A stretch of DNA of 64,000 nt from Tahibacter soli (GCF_025717065.2 NZ_JAOVZO020000020.1:744001-808000), one strand, 5' to 3'. Shown: positions 9,342 to 18,110, numbered from the stretch's first letter. Translations and numbers: made by a program. Notes: a model not told the origin generated them from the letters alone.

Positions 9342-10244
9342 TCAACCCGCCAGCGCCTTCGCCAACTCCTGCGCGACCGATACATGCACCCCGTTGCGCC
9401 CGTCGTCATCGAGCTTCGTTTCGGTGAGATACGCCGCGATCAGCACCGGCTTGCGGCCGGTCGGCCAGATCACCGCGATGTCGTTCGTCGTGCCGTTCGC
9501 GCCGGCGCCGGTCTTGTCGCCGACCGCCCAGCCCTTCGGCAAGCCGGCACGCAAGCGCTTGTCGCCGGTGCGGTTGTCCTTGAGCCAGCCCGTCACGCGT
9601 TCGCGCGACGCGGCGTCGACGATCTTGCCGAGCACGATGCGTTCGAGGTTGTCGACCATCGCGCGCGGCGACGTCGTGTCGCGATCGTCGCCCGGTATCG
9701 CCGAGCCGAGTTCCGGTTCGTCGCGGTCCAGGCGCGTCACCGTATCGCCGATGTCGCGCGCGAAGCGCGTCAGGCCCGCCGGACCGCCGACGATCGGCAG
9801 CAGCAGGTTCGCCGCAGCGTTGTCGCTGAAGATCATCGTCGCTTCGCACAACTCCTGCACCGTCGCGCCCTGCCCGACGCGTTTTTCCGCGAGCGGCGCA
9901 TGCGGCACGAGGTCGCTCTGCGCGATCGGGATCAGGCGTTCGAGCCGTTCATGGCCGAGATCGACCTGCTTCAACACCGCGGTCGCGAGCAGGAACTTGA
10001 ACGTGCTGCACATCGCGAAGCGCTCGCCGTCGCGATACGCGAAGCGTTCGCCGGTCTGCGTGTCGAGCACCGCAACGCCGAGTCGGCCGCCGCTCGCGCG
10101 TTCGATCTGCGCGATGCTTTCGGTCGACAATATTCCCTTTTTTACCGCCGCCGGCTTCGCCCACGCGGCACCCGCCGCGATGCCGCCGCCGACCAGCGCC
10201 AGCGTGCCGCCGGCAATGCGCAAGAAGTGTCGTCTGTCGATCAT
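9342..10244 (-). CDS. Class A beta-lactamase, Tat-exported, Gly at Ambler 170
   Basis: A 300-residue periplasmic penicillinase-type enzyme. The N terminus has a twin-arginine signal (DRRHFLRIAGG) and an A-W-A-type cleavage region. Active-site motifs are complete: STFK (Ser80, Ambler S70-K73), SDN (140-142), Glu176 (Ambler E166) in DEPELGS, and KTG (244-246). The residue after DEPEL is Gly180, so Ambler position 170 is Gly rather than the usual Asn, as in GES-1. Cys79 sits just before the nucleophile (C69), but Ambler 238 is Gly, so no C69-C238 disulfide is expected. The overall look (VPHAPLAEK, KTGAGANGTTNDIA) is close to L2-type enzymes. It is divergent from an AraC-type regulator at 10378 that might influence it, but no LysR/AmpR-type regulator is adjacent. 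Confidence 0.9.
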   Translation of the reverse strand: MIDRRHFLRIAGGTLALVGGGIAAGAAWAKPAAVKKGILSTESIAQIERASGGRLGVAVLDTQTGERFAYRDGERFAMCSTFKFLLATAVLKQVDLGHERLERLIPIAQSDLVPHAPLAEKRVGQGATVQELCEATMIFSDNAAANLLLPIVGGPAGLTRFARDIGDTVTRLDRDEPELGSAIPGDDRDTTSPRAMVDNLERIVLGKIVDAASRERVTGWLKDNRTGDKRLRAGLPKGWAVGDKTGAGANGTTNDIAVIWPTGRKPVLIAAYLTETKLDDDGRNGVHVSVAQELAKALAG

Positions 10245-10377
10245 GATGGCCTCCGTTGGGGGCGAGGAGTATCGATGCGCGGCACCGATGCGGCGAGCGA
10301 GGTTATCTGATCCACCGCATGAGCAAAGCTAATCGCCACGTGCCGCCAGGACACCGGCGCATGATAAAACCGCACCC

Positions 10378-11511
10378 ATGATCAAGATCGGCGTGTGGAG
10401 CCTGTTGCTGCTGCTGGCGAGCGCGCACGGCCTCGTCGTGGCGGGGCTGCTGGCGCGCGCACCGCGCAACCGCGTGGCGAACCGGTGCCTGGCGCTGCTG
10501 CTCGTCGCCGTGGTGCTGCTGATCACGCCGTATACGATCGGCTACGCCGGCTTCTACGATGCGTATCCGTGGCTGTCGTTCGCGCCGCTGCGCTGGACGC
10601 TTGCGTTCGGCCCGCTGATGTACGGCTATGTGCGCTACCTCGGCGCCGCGCAGGCCGCGCCGGGCTGGTGGCGGCATTTCATCCCGGTGCTGGTGCAGGG
10701 CGCCTACTACACGGCGGTGTTCACGCTGTCGACGGCAGACAAGTCGCAGTGGGACGACGACATCCACGTTCCGATCGTCGACAAGATCGAAAAGCTCGCG
10801 CTCGACGTATCGCTGATCGCCTACTGGATCGCTGCGTGGCGGCACGCGCGCACGTACCAGCGCTGGCTGGTCGACAACAGCGCGGCGCGCGAAGATTTCC
10901 ACTTGTTCTGGCTGCGCGGATTTCTCGGCGCGATGGCGCTGGTCACCGTCGCGCTGATCGTGCACCAGGGGTTCGAGGTCACGATCGGCCTTTCGTACTT
11001 CGACGATTTTCCGCTGTACGTGGGCCTCGCGCTGCTCGTGTACTACCTCGGCATCGAAGGCTGGCGCCACGCGGGCGTGACGTATCCGCCGATGCGCGCG
11101 CCCGAACCCGCCGTGCGCGAACCGGCGGCCGACCACGCCGCGGCAGACAAAGCCCCCGCGCACGACTGGGCCGCGCTCGGCCGGCGTTGGGCCGGCCGCG
11201 TGGCCGCCGAGGGCTGGTGGCGCGAGTCCGACCTGGACCTCGCCGATCTCGCGCGCCGGCTCGGCACGAATACGCAGTACCTGTCGCGCGCGCTGAACGA
11301 GGGGCTCGGCGAACGCTATAGCGACTTCATCAACCGGCAGCGCGTGGAAGCCGCGCAGGGGCTGCTGGCCGGCGACGGCGACATCCTCGCGATCGCGCTC
11401 GCCGTCGGATTCGGGTCGAAGGCGAGCTTCAACCGCGCGTTTCGTGCGCACGCCGGCGGCACGCCGAGCGAATACCGGCAAAAACTCGCGGCGGCGCGTC
11501 GCAACGCGTGA
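10378..11511 (+). CDS. AraC-type regulator with N-terminal membrane domain
   Basis: A 377-residue protein. The first 230 residues form about seven hydrophobic helices (for example IGVWSLLLLLASAHGLVVAGLL near the start and FPLYVGLALLVYYLGIEGW near 220). A short linker leads to an AraC-type DNA-binding domain (about 275-370) with both helix-turn-helix units (LDLADLARRLGTNTQYLSRALN, cut here into its first HTH, and a second in IALAVGFGSKASFNRAFRAHAG). Membrane-anchored AraC regulators of this type are common in Xanthomonadales and usually sense envelope or extracellular cues; the ligand is unknown. It is divergent from the class A beta-lactamase gene (133-base gap) and 83 bases ahead of an S41 peptidase gene in the same direction, so either may be a target. 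Confidence 0.85.
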   Translation: MIKIGVWSLLLLLASAHGLVVAGLLARAPRNRVANRCLALLLVAVVLLITPYTIGYAGFYDAYPWLSFAPLRWTLAFGPLMYGYVRYLGAAQAAPGWWRHFIPVLVQGAYYTAVFTLSTADKSQWDDDIHVPIVDKIEKLALDVSLIAYWIAAWRHARTYQRWLVDNSAAREDFHLFWLRGFLGAMALVTVALIVHQGFEVTIGLSYFDDFPLYVGLALLVYYLGIEGWRHAGVTYPPMRAPEPAVREPAADHAAADKAPAHDWAALGRRWAGRVAAEGWWRESDLDLADLARRLGTNTQYLSRALNEGLGERYSDFINRQRVEAAQGLLAGDGDILAIALAVGFGSKASFNRAFRAHAGGTPSEYRQKLAAARRNA

Positions 11512-11594
11512 ATTTTCGCGGCGTTCGTCGATTCTGCGACGACGCACCGGCCGTCCCGCGGCAGCCTGCGCGCACCTCATCGACGAGACGACCG

Positions 11595-13076
11595 ATGTTC
11601 CTGCGCACCCTGTTCTGCCTGATCTTGCTGTTCATCGCCTGCCCCGTGCCCGCCGCCCCGCCGCCGTTCGAACCCGCCGCGCTGCAGGCCGACGCCGCGC
11701 TGCTGCAGCGCATCTACGAAACCCTGCACCCCGGCCTGTACCGCTACAACACGCCCGACGAAATGGCCGCGCGCTTCGCCACGCTGCGGCGCGACCTGGA
11801 CAAGCCGCAGTCGCTGGCCTCGGCGTACCTGGCGTTCTCGCGTTTCGCCGCCACCGTGCGCTGCGGGCACACCTACGCGAACTTCTACAATCAGTCCGAC
11901 GCGGTCCGGCAGGCGCTGCTCGACGCCCCGCCGCGTGTGCCGTTCTATTTCCGGTGGATCGACGGCCGCATGATCGTCACGCGCGACTTCTCGCGCGAGG
12001 CGGCCCTGCCGCCCGGCACCGAAGTGCTGGCGATCGGCGGCGTGCCGGCGAAGAAAATCCTCGCGCGGCTCATGCCGCTCGCGCGCGCCGACGGCCACAA
12101 CGATGCCAAGCGCATCGCCTACCTCGGCGTCCAGGGCGACGACGAATACGAGGCGTTCGACATTTTCCTGCCGCTGGTCTATCCGAAGTTCGCGCAGGCG
12201 ACGACGTACGCGCTGCGCGTGCGCGACGCGAGCGGCGAGCGCCGCGTGACCGTGACCGCGCTTACCTACGCGCAGCGCCTGGCCGCGCACAAGGCGCTCG
12301 CGCCGGCCGAGGGCGCGCAGCCGTGGACGCTGCGCATCGGCGACGACGGCATCGCCGTGCTGCGCATGCCCACCTGGGCGCTGTACGAAAGCACGTGGGA
12401 CTGGCGCGCGTGGCTGCGCGACACCTTCGCCGAACTCGTGCGGCGCGACGTGCGCGCGCTCGTCGTCGACGTGCGCGGCAACGAAGGCGGCCTCGATGTC
12501 GGCCAGGTGCTGATCGCGCACCTCGTCGAGCGCGAACTGGCGCTGCCCGGATATCTGCACCGCGTGCGCTATCGCCGCGTTGCCGATGAATTTCTGCCGT
12601 ATCTTTCGACGTGGGACAAATCATTCAAGGACTGGGGCGAGCGCGTGCAGCCGGTCGAAGGCGGCTGGTACCAATTCGCGGACAACGACCGCAACGCCGG
12701 CAACCGCACGATCGCGCCGATTGCGCCGCGCTATGCCGGCCGCGTGTTCGCGCTGGTCGGCGCGACCAACAGCTCGGCGACGTTCGAATTCGCCGACAGC
12801 GTCAAGCGCAGCGGCCTCGCGCGACTGGTCGGGCAGACGACCGGCGGCAACCGGCGCGGCATCAACGGCAGCGGGTTTTTCTTCGTACGGCTGCCCAACA
12901 CCGGCATCGAACTCGACCTGCCGCTGGTCGGGCAGTTTCCGCTGACGCCGCAGCCCGACGCCGGCATCGAGCCCGACATCGCCACGCAGCCCACGCCGGC
13001 CGACATCGCGAGCGGCCGCGACGTGGAAATGGACGCGGTGCGCAAAGCGCTGGACGCCGCGTCAGCGCCGCGCTGA
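11595..13076 (+). CDS. Secreted S41 family (tail-specific-like) peptidase
   Basis: A 493-residue protein with a clear signal peptide (MFLRTLFCLILLFIACPVPAAP). It carries an N-terminal helical region followed by the S41 clpP-like core. Recognisable are VDVRGNEGG (about residue 295), the nucleophile region GATNSSATFEFAD (about 395) and the downstream VGQTTGGNRRGINGSG. The C terminus has PDAGIEPDIATQPT, typical of S41 proteins that end near a P-D-x-x-V/I-E-P repeat. I chose the ATG at 11595, since the in-frame stretch from 11508 precedes the signal peptide and is not protein-like. It follows the AraC-type gene by 83 bases. It converges with the GlxA-type gene and overlaps its end by 15 bases. 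Confidence 0.85.
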   Translation: MFLRTLFCLILLFIACPVPAAPPPFEPAALQADAALLQRIYETLHPGLYRYNTPDEMAARFATLRRDLDKPQSLASAYLAFSRFAATVRCGHTYANFYNQSDAVRQALLDAPPRVPFYFRWIDGRMIVTRDFSREAALPPGTEVLAIGGVPAKKILARLMPLARADGHNDAKRIAYLGVQGDDEYEAFDIFLPLVYPKFAQATTYALRVRDASGERRVTVTALTYAQRLAAHKALAPAEGAQPWTLRIGDDGIAVLRMPTWALYESTWDWRAWLRDTFAELVRRDVRALVVDVRGNEGGLDVGQVLIAHLVERELALPGYLHRVRYRRVADEFLPYLSTWDKSFKDWGERVQPVEGGWYQFADNDRNAGNRTIAPIAPRYAGRVFALVGATNSSATFEFADSVKRSGLARLVGQTTGGNRRGINGSGFFFVRLPNTGIELDLPLVGQFPLTPQPDAGIEPDIATQPTPADIASGRDVEMDAVRKALDAASAPR

Positions 13077-14015
13077 CGCCTCCCCCGGCGTGCCGGCCGC
13101 GTGCGCGCTCCACAGGCGCCGCAACTGCCGCGCGGAGCCGACGCCCGCCTGCATCGCGGCGGCTTCGACGCTCGCGCCGGCCGCGAGCGCCTGCCGTGCG
13201 AGCGCGACGCGCAGCCGCGCGTGGTAGTCGTGCACCGACGCGCCGGCCATCTCGCGAAAGCGGCGCGTCAGCGTGCGTACGCTCATATGGCCGGCACGCG
13301 CGAGTTCGTCGAGCGTCCAGTTGCGCTCGGGTTCGCGGATCAGCTGGTCCTGCACCGCATGCACGCGCGCGTCCATGTGATTGCGGCCTTCGATCCACGG
13401 CGACAGCGCCGGATCGTCCGGCGCGCGGCGCAGGTAGACGACGAGTTCGCGCGCCACTTCGGCCGACAGTCGCGGCGACGCGAGCGAGGCGATCAGGTGC
13501 AGCGCGAGGTCGATGCCGGCCGTGATGCCGGCGCTGGTGAACAATCCATCATCTTCCACAAAGACGCGACTGTCGAGCACGTCGGCGTCGGGCGCGACCT
13601 CGCGCAGGAGATTCACGAGGCTGTGGTGCGTGGTGCAGCGCCGGCCGGCGAGCAGGCCCGCGCGGCCGGCGAGCAGCGCGCCCGCGCAGATGCAGGCGAG
13701 CAGACAGCCCGACGGCGCGACCACATCCCGCAGCCAGGCGACGATCTGCCTGCCGCCGCGCGTGCCGAGCACCTCGCCGTTGCCGCGGGCGCCGCAGACG
13801 ATAACGATGTCGTCGGCCGCGAGCGTCGGCGGCAGTGCGCCGAAGCCGGTCAATCCGATGCCGAGCGACGTGCTCGCCGCGCCCTCGCCCGTCGCGGCAT
13901 AGCGCAGCTGCAGCGGCACGCCGTCTTGCGCGGCGAGGCGAAACGCCTCCGCCGCGCCGGCGAAGTCGAGCAGCACGAGGTCGGGCGGAACGACGAACCA
14001 GACGTCACGCGGCAA
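13062..14015 (-). CDS. GlxA-type regulator (DJ-1/PfpI + AraC HTH)
   Basis: A 317-residue transcription factor. The N-terminal 190 residues are a DJ-1/PfpI (class I glutamine amidotransferase-like) sensor with the nucleophile-elbow-like Cys in LACICAGALLAGRAGLL and the H-H of CTTHHS. The C-terminal 100 residues are an AraC DNA-binding domain (LDELARAGHMSVRTLTRRFRE for the first helix-turn-helix). GlxA-family regulators usually control a neighbouring small hydrolase or amino-acid degradation gene. Its start overlaps the end of the upstream isochorismatase gene by 11 bases, so the two are translationally coupled and the hydrolase or its product is the likely cue or target. Confidence 0.88.
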   Translation of the reverse strand: MPRDVWFVVPPDLVLLDFAGAAEAFRLAAQDGVPLQLRYAATGEGAASTSLGIGLTGFGALPPTLAADDIVIVCGARGNGEVLGTRGGRQIVAWLRDVVAPSGCLLACICAGALLAGRAGLLAGRRCTTHHSLVNLLREVAPDADVLDSRVFVEDDGLFTSAGITAGIDLALHLIASLASPRLSAEVARELVVYLRRAPDDPALSPWIEGRNHMDARVHAVQDQLIREPERNWTLDELARAGHMSVRTLTRRFREMAGASVHDYHARLRVALARQALAAGASVEAAAMQAGVGSARQLRRLWSAHAAGTPGEASARR

Positions 14016-14550
14016 GCGCTTCCTCCACGGTGGCGATGCGCGCGAACCGGCCGGCGAGGACGAGTTCGGTGCGCGCCTTGATGTCGGCGCTATCGTAAAC
14101 CCGGCCGGTGCGCGCGTGCGTCATCGGGAAGGTCAGCGTCGCTTCGGTGACGAAGTCGACGTCGTAGCCGAGATCGGACGCGACGCGCGTCGTCGTCTCG
14201 CAGCACTGCTCGGTGCGGATGCCGCAGACGATCACGCGCGTCACGCCGCGCGTGCGCAACCAGCGGTCGAGGCCGGTGTCGGTGAATGCGTTGTGCACGG
14301 TTTTTTCGAACACGACGTCGTGCGCGGGCGGCACCCAGTCCATCGGGCGGACGAATCCGGACTCCTTGCGAAACGAGCCGTCGGCGTCGACGTGCAGCAC
14401 GCGCACGACCGGAATGCCGGCCGCGACGGCGCCATCGATCAGCGCGGTGAGCTTGTCGCGGAATGCCGGCAGGTCGGTTTCGGACCAGTACGGACGTTGT
14501 TCGAACGACTGTTGTACGTCGATCACGATCAAGGCGGTGTTGCGGCTCAC
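14005..14550 (-). CDS. Isochorismatase-like cysteine hydrolase
   Basis: A 181-residue cytoplasmic hydrolase with the full family triad: Asp in ALIVIDVQQSF, Lys in FEKTVHNAF and the nucleophile Cys in RTEQCCETTT. It ends with the usual ADIKARTELVLAG tail. Substrates of this superfamily include isochorismate, nicotinamide and N-carbamoyl compounds; the specificity cannot be read here. The start is a GTG at 14550, chosen because the family begins one or two residues before ALIVID. The reading frame stays open further upstream into a repeat array, but that extension is low-complexity and repeat-derived. The gene's 3' end overlaps the GlxA-type regulator start by 11 bases, forming a two-gene unit. 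Confidence 0.85.
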   Translation of the reverse strand: MSRNTALIVIDVQQSFEQRPYWSETDLPAFRDKLTALIDGAVAAGIPVVRVLHVDADGSFRKESGFVRPMDWVPPAHDVVFEKTVHNAFTDTGLDRWLRTRGVTRVIVCGIRTEQCCETTTRVASDLGYDVDFVTEATLTFPMTHARTGRVYDSADIKARTELVLAGRFARIATVEEALAA

Positions 14551-14699
14551 GGTGCGCTCCAGTGTGGGACAGTGCGGCCACGATACCGCCCTGAGGTTGG
14601 CGCCGCGAGCACTGCAGGGGACGCGGAGGGGACGGATCGGGCCAATACTGTCGAACGTATTTAACCATCGCCGTGCCCTCGCCCGGACTCGTCTTTCCA

Positions 14700-14870
14700 G
14701 GGAAAGCCGGAGGCTGCGGAGACTGGACACCCAGAAACTGCGGAGACTGGACACCCAGAAACTGTGCGGAGACCGGGGACTGGACACCGGAAAACTGGCC
14801 CCCGGAAACCGCACGGAGACCGCGCGGAAACTGGACACCTGAAAACCGGGAGGCGGAGACCGGGCAACCC
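14700..14870. repeat. Octamer array 1 (GGACACCC orientation), 24-bp tandem unit
   Basis: Exact GGACACCC occurs at 14725 and 14749 within a 24-bp tandem unit (CGGAGACTGGACACCCAGAA...). Variants GGACACCG (14782) and GGACACCT (14833) follow. The same octamer in the opposite orientation (GGGTGTCC) forms array 2 on the other side of the RAYT gene. The remainder of the 14551-15028 gap (478 bases) holds nothing else I recognise. Confidence 0.8.
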
Positions 14871-15028
14871 GACTTTCGTCGCTGACGAAAGCCATATCTC
14901 AGACAGCCGGCATCGTGGCGCCCGGCATTTTCTCGCGAAGGGTGACACCATTGCCTCGACCGATATCGTGGCCAGCGCGAGCGCGCCGACGAGGGCGAAT
15001 TCACTGGCCGAACGTCACGGAATCCGGT

Positions 15029-15982
15029 TCAGATCGTCTCGAGCCGACGTGCGAACGCCAGTCCCTTCAACCATCGCTGGCCGAGTTCGGCAGCTTTGTC
15101 GACCATCGCGTCGACGAGCCCGATCGCGCGCCAGTAGTGCGACTGCGTTCCTCGCACTTGCAGCAACCACGCGTTCTCGGAAAGGCCGAGGCGTTTGACG
15201 ACGGAAGGCAGCGATCGATCGATGGCACCGGGCTTCCCCGCATGCAACAACCGCCCGGTTTCGTCGACGAGCAGCAGGTATTCGCGTGCACTTACGCCAA
15301 GCGCGGGACCGGCTCCCGCAACGGTCGACAACGGCTCGTCCGGTGCGCGCCGCCGCATGTCGTCACTTCTTCGCCGAAACGAAACGTGCTCCGCCGCTTC
15401 GGGTGTTGCAACGTTCCCGGCCCGGACAGGATTCAAATCGACATACGTCATCGCGCTCAGTACGGCCGCTTCGTCGAGCAGCGCCTGACAGCGAAACCGG
15501 CCCTCCCAGAAGCGTCCCGTGCAGCCATCCTCGACATTCGCGGCCCGTGCAATCGATTCGTTGAGAAATCGCATGAACCAGCTCAGGCTCGCGAGGCGCG
15601 CGCGATACTCGGCAATGCGCGCTTCGTTGCCTGCCGATGCCTGCGCACGCGCTTCGATCGTTGCCTCGGTATCACCGGCGCGACGCGACACCGAGAACCA
15701 GCGACGCAAAACATCCACCGCGTCCCGCGCGTCCGCGGAGGCCGGATTCGTCTGAATGACCAGATGAACGTGGTTGCTCATCACGGCATACGCGTAGATG
15801 CCGATCGCGAAACGTGCGGCGAGCGCGAAGATTCGCTTTTCTATCCAATTCTTGCGATGCGAGAAATCGCGGCCCGTCAATGGGTCGCGCCCGCAAAGCA
15901 AGGCGCGGCGCACACAGCGCGAGACGACGTGATAGGTACCGGAAGCCTGCGCGTCCACGATGTATCGGCGAGCGATCGTCAT
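15029..15982 (-). CDS. RAYT (REP-associated tyrosine transposase, IS200/Y1-like)
   Basis: A 317-residue protein of the TnpA-REP family. It begins with the typical ARRYIVDAQASGTYHVVSRCVRR segment (start cut at MTIARR), carries the metal-binding HUH motif in AVMSNHVHLVIQ (about residue 80), and has the conserved FWEGRFRCQALLDEAAVLSA and TYVDLNPVRAG helix with the candidate catalytic Tyr. RAYTs are domesticated single-strand transposases that process REP sequences. The gene is framed by inverted arrays of an octamer, as expected of a REPtron. I chose the ATG at 15982; in-frame ATGs at 16018, 16072 and 16108 are possible. The frame stays open to 16198, but that part translates the octamer repeats. 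It shows no terminal inverted repeats of a complete IS. Confidence 0.85.
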   Translation of the reverse strand: MTIARRYIVDAQASGTYHVVSRCVRRALLCGRDPLTGRDFSHRKNWIEKRIFALAARFAIGIYAYAVMSNHVHLVIQTNPASADARDAVDVLRRWFSVSRRAGDTEATIEARAQASAGNEARIAEYRARLASLSWFMRFLNESIARAANVEDGCTGRFWEGRFRCQALLDEAAVLSAMTYVDLNPVRAGNVATPEAAEHVSFRRRSDDMRRRAPDEPLSTVAGAGPALGVSAREYLLLVDETGRLLHAGKPGAIDRSLPSVVKRLGLSENAWLLQVRGTQSHYWRAIGLVDAMVDKAAELGQRWLKGLAFARRLETI

Positions 15983-16111
15983 GCGCAGCAGTGTCGACTC
16001 GCGTCGCGCCGAAAGCATCGGCGAACGGCTGGTGCGGGGCTGGGATTCCTCCGATTGCGACGCCACCGACATCGGACTTACGGGGTGCGGGTCTTGCACA
16101 ATCAGCATGTT

Positions 16112-16196
16112 GGGTGTCCGTGATTGATTGGTGTTCGAGCACGCAGATCCGGGTGTCCAATATCGGGTGTCCGATATCGGCAGATTTTGGGTGTCC
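16112..16196. repeat. Octamer array 2 (GGGTGTCC orientation)
   Basis: Exact GGGTGTCC occurs four times at 16112, 16151, 16165 and 16189. Three copies are followed by (A/G)ATATC, and CCGATATCGG forms a 10-bp palindrome at 16171-16180. The array lies directly upstream of the RAYT gene, in inverted orientation relative to array 1. The rest of 15983-16328 (346 bases) holds the osmC promoter region; no other gene is visible. Confidence 0.85.
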
Positions 16197-16328
16197 AATA
16201 TCGGAGAGTGCGCCGCTCGCCGAAGCGACCGCTACCGCAGCGACCGGCGCAGCCTGACCCGAACGGGTGTGTACTTTTCATCTTGAACGGCTAGGCTTGG
16301 ACTCCCCACCCGCCGCAGGAGATGCAGC

Positions 16329-16754
16329 ATGAATCGCAAGGCTCAGGCCGTATGGCACGGCAACGGCAAGAACGGCAAAGGCGCGCTGACGTCGCAGTCG
16401 ACCGTGCTGTCGAACGCGAACTACGGCTTCGGCAGCCGTTTCGAGGACGGCCCCGGCACGAATCCCGAGGAACTGCTCGCCGCCGCGCACGCCGGCTGCT
16501 TCACGATGGCGCTCGCGTTCGCGCTCGAACGCGCGGGGCATACGGCCGATGAACTCAAGACCGAAGCGGTCGTGTCGCTCGAAAAGGACGGCGACGGCTT
16601 CAAGATCAGCCGCTCGGCGCTGACCTTGACCGCGAAAGTGCCGGGCCTCGACGACGCGGCGTTCGGCCCGATCGCCGACGGCGCAAAGAAAGGCTGCCCG
16701 GTCTCGAAACTGTTCAACGCCGAGATCACGCTGAACTGGACGCTCGTCCAGTAA
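16329..16754 (+). CDS. osmC: OsmC family peroxiredoxin
   Basis: A 141-residue cytoplasmic hydroperoxide reductase. It has the OsmC start (KAQAVWHGNGKNGKG), the NPEELLAAAHAGCFTMAL motif with the first redox Cys (about residue 57), and GCPVSKLFNAEI with the second Cys (about 122). Both redox cysteines of OsmC/Ohr proteins are therefore present. The GxxxxNPEELLAAAHAGCF form favours OsmC over Ohr. AGGAG (16317-16321) sits seven bases before the ATG. A strong bidirectional terminator separates it from the convergent M28 peptidase gene. Confidence 0.92.
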   Translation: MNRKAQAVWHGNGKNGKGALTSQSTVLSNANYGFGSRFEDGPGTNPEELLAAAHAGCFTMALAFALERAGHTADELKTEAVVSLEKDGDGFKISRSALTLTAKVPGLDDAAFGPIADGAKKGCPVSKLFNAEITLNWTLVQ

Positions 16755-16760
16755 CCCATC

Positions 16761-16799
16761 GCGCCTGCCGCGCCCGACGGCGCGGCAGGCGCGGGGCTT
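16761..16799. terminator. Bidirectional terminator between osmC and M28 peptidase
   Basis: A perfect 14-bp G+C-rich stem (16761-16774 with 16779-16792) closes the CGAC loop and is followed by GGGGCTTT. It lies between two convergent stop codons. Confidence 0.8.
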
Positions 16800-18110
16800 T
16801 CAGTTCAACCCCGCCTCGCCGGCGATGACCGCCGCGTTCATCTTGAGGATCGCCGAGCCCATCGCGTGTGCGTTCGGGCCGATGTTCGCCGGCAGATCGG
16901 TGCTCTTGTGGTAGTGCGGATAGATGTCGTAGTCCGACTCGATCGCGAGCACCGCCTGCTTGTTCGCCTGCAGGTACGGCATGTGGTCGGAGCCGAACGG
17001 ATTGGTGCTCAGCGTCACGTTCAGCGCCGGCACGTAGGTGGCCGCCGCCGCGCCGAACTTCTGCAGGTACGTGTTGTAGCGACTGTAGGTTTCGACGTCC
17101 GCATTCAGGCGGTTGTCGGCGCTGTAGCCGATCATGTCCATGATCACGACCGACTTCACTTTCGCCAGATTTCCACTCTGCCGCAACTGCGATACGTGCG
17201 CGGCGCTGCCGTAGAGGTTCTGCTCTTCGCCCGCGTAGCACATGAACAGCACGCTGCGCTGCGGCCGGTTCGCCACCAGCACGCGCGCGAGCTCGATCAC
17301 GCCGGCGCAGCCGGTCGCGTTGTCCTCGGCGCCCGGCGCGTTCGTCGTGCTGGAAAGATTCGTATTGCGCGAGTCGTAGTGGCCGCCGACGACGATCCAT
17401 TCGTTCGGCAGCGTCGTGCCGGTCCACGTGCCGACGACGTTCGTGCGCGAGATCGTGCCGCCGCCCGAGCCCGGCATCGAGAACGCGGGCTTGGTCACGG
17501 TCAGGCCCAGCGACGAGAAGCGGTTGCCGATCCAGTCGCGCGCCTGCGTCAGCGACGTCGTGCCATAGCTCGAACGGCTCCAGCCGGCGAGCGTCGTCAC
17601 GTCGCCGAACCAGCGCTGCGCGTCGATCGCGTCGACCACCGCCTGCACCGATGCGACGCGCGGCGCCGGCGCGATGCCCGAAAGCCGAAACTGCTGCGCG
17701 ACGACGGTGTTCGGTTCGATCGCGCGCCACTCGTTTTCGGCGTCGCCGGCGAACGACGGCATCTTCTCGTTCGCGCCGAGCCGGCGCAGCTCCCACCGGC
17801 CGCCGCGCGCGATCAGCTTGCCGGCTTCGACCGCGTGCTCCTTGCAGCCGCGCGCGCGCAGCGCGAACTGCGACGGCGCGACGTCGGCGATTTCGCCGAG
17901 CACGTCGCGCTTGCGCGCCAGGCGCAGCATCGGTTCGCGGTCGCCGGCGATCAGGAGGCGGTCGCCGAGTTCGAGCCACCAGCGCACGCCCGCGCCGTGC
18001 TTGAGCGCTTCGACCTGGGCGATATCGGCGGTACTGATGTCCACGACGGCGGCGTGATCGCCCTTCGCGGCGGCGGGAATGCTCAACATCAAGGCAAGAG
18101 CGGCAAGCAT
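16800..18110 (-). CDS. Secreted M28 family zinc aminopeptidase, paralog 1
   Basis: A 436-residue exported peptidase with a signal peptide (MLAALALMLSIPAAA), a propeptide-like region of about 140 residues and an M28 catalytic domain. The di-zinc ligands and catalytic residues are visible: HYDSRN (His about 244), GAEDNATG (Asp), AGEEQ (catalytic Glu plus Glu ligand, about 294), MDMIGY (Asp) and HYHKSTD (final His). An AGGAG-type ribosome site precedes the ATG (CTCCT at 18115-18119 on the plus strand). It is a close tandem paralog of 18226-19584 but stops right after the catalytic domain, without the IFxxGFE tail of its neighbour. The 115-base gap between them contains no repeat. Confidence 0.9.
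   Translation of the reverse strand: MLAALALMLSIPAAAKGDHAAVVDISTADIAQVEALKHGAGVRWWLELGDRLLIAGDREPMLRLARKRDVLGEIADVAPSQFALRARGCKEHAVEAGKLIARGGRWELRRLGANEKMPSFAGDAENEWRAIEPNTVVAQQFRLSGIAPAPRVASVQAVVDAIDAQRWFGDVTTLAGWSRSSYGTTSLTQARDWIGNRFSSLGLTVTKPAFSMPGSGGGTISRTNVVGTWTGTTLPNEWIVVGGHYDSRNTNLSSTTNAPGAEDNATGCAGVIELARVLVANRPQRSVLFMCYAGEEQNLYGSAAHVSQLRQSGNLAKVKSVVIMDMIGYSADNRLNADVETYSRYNTYLQKFGAAAATYVPALNVTLSTNPFGSDHMPYLQANKQAVLAIESDYDIYPHYHKSTDLPANIGPNAHAMGSAILKMNAAVIAGEAGLN

Noticed and set aside
15983-16198. N-terminal extension of the RAYT protein
   Set aside because: The extension translates the octamer array and lacks similarity to RAYT proteins; ATG 15982 fits the family.
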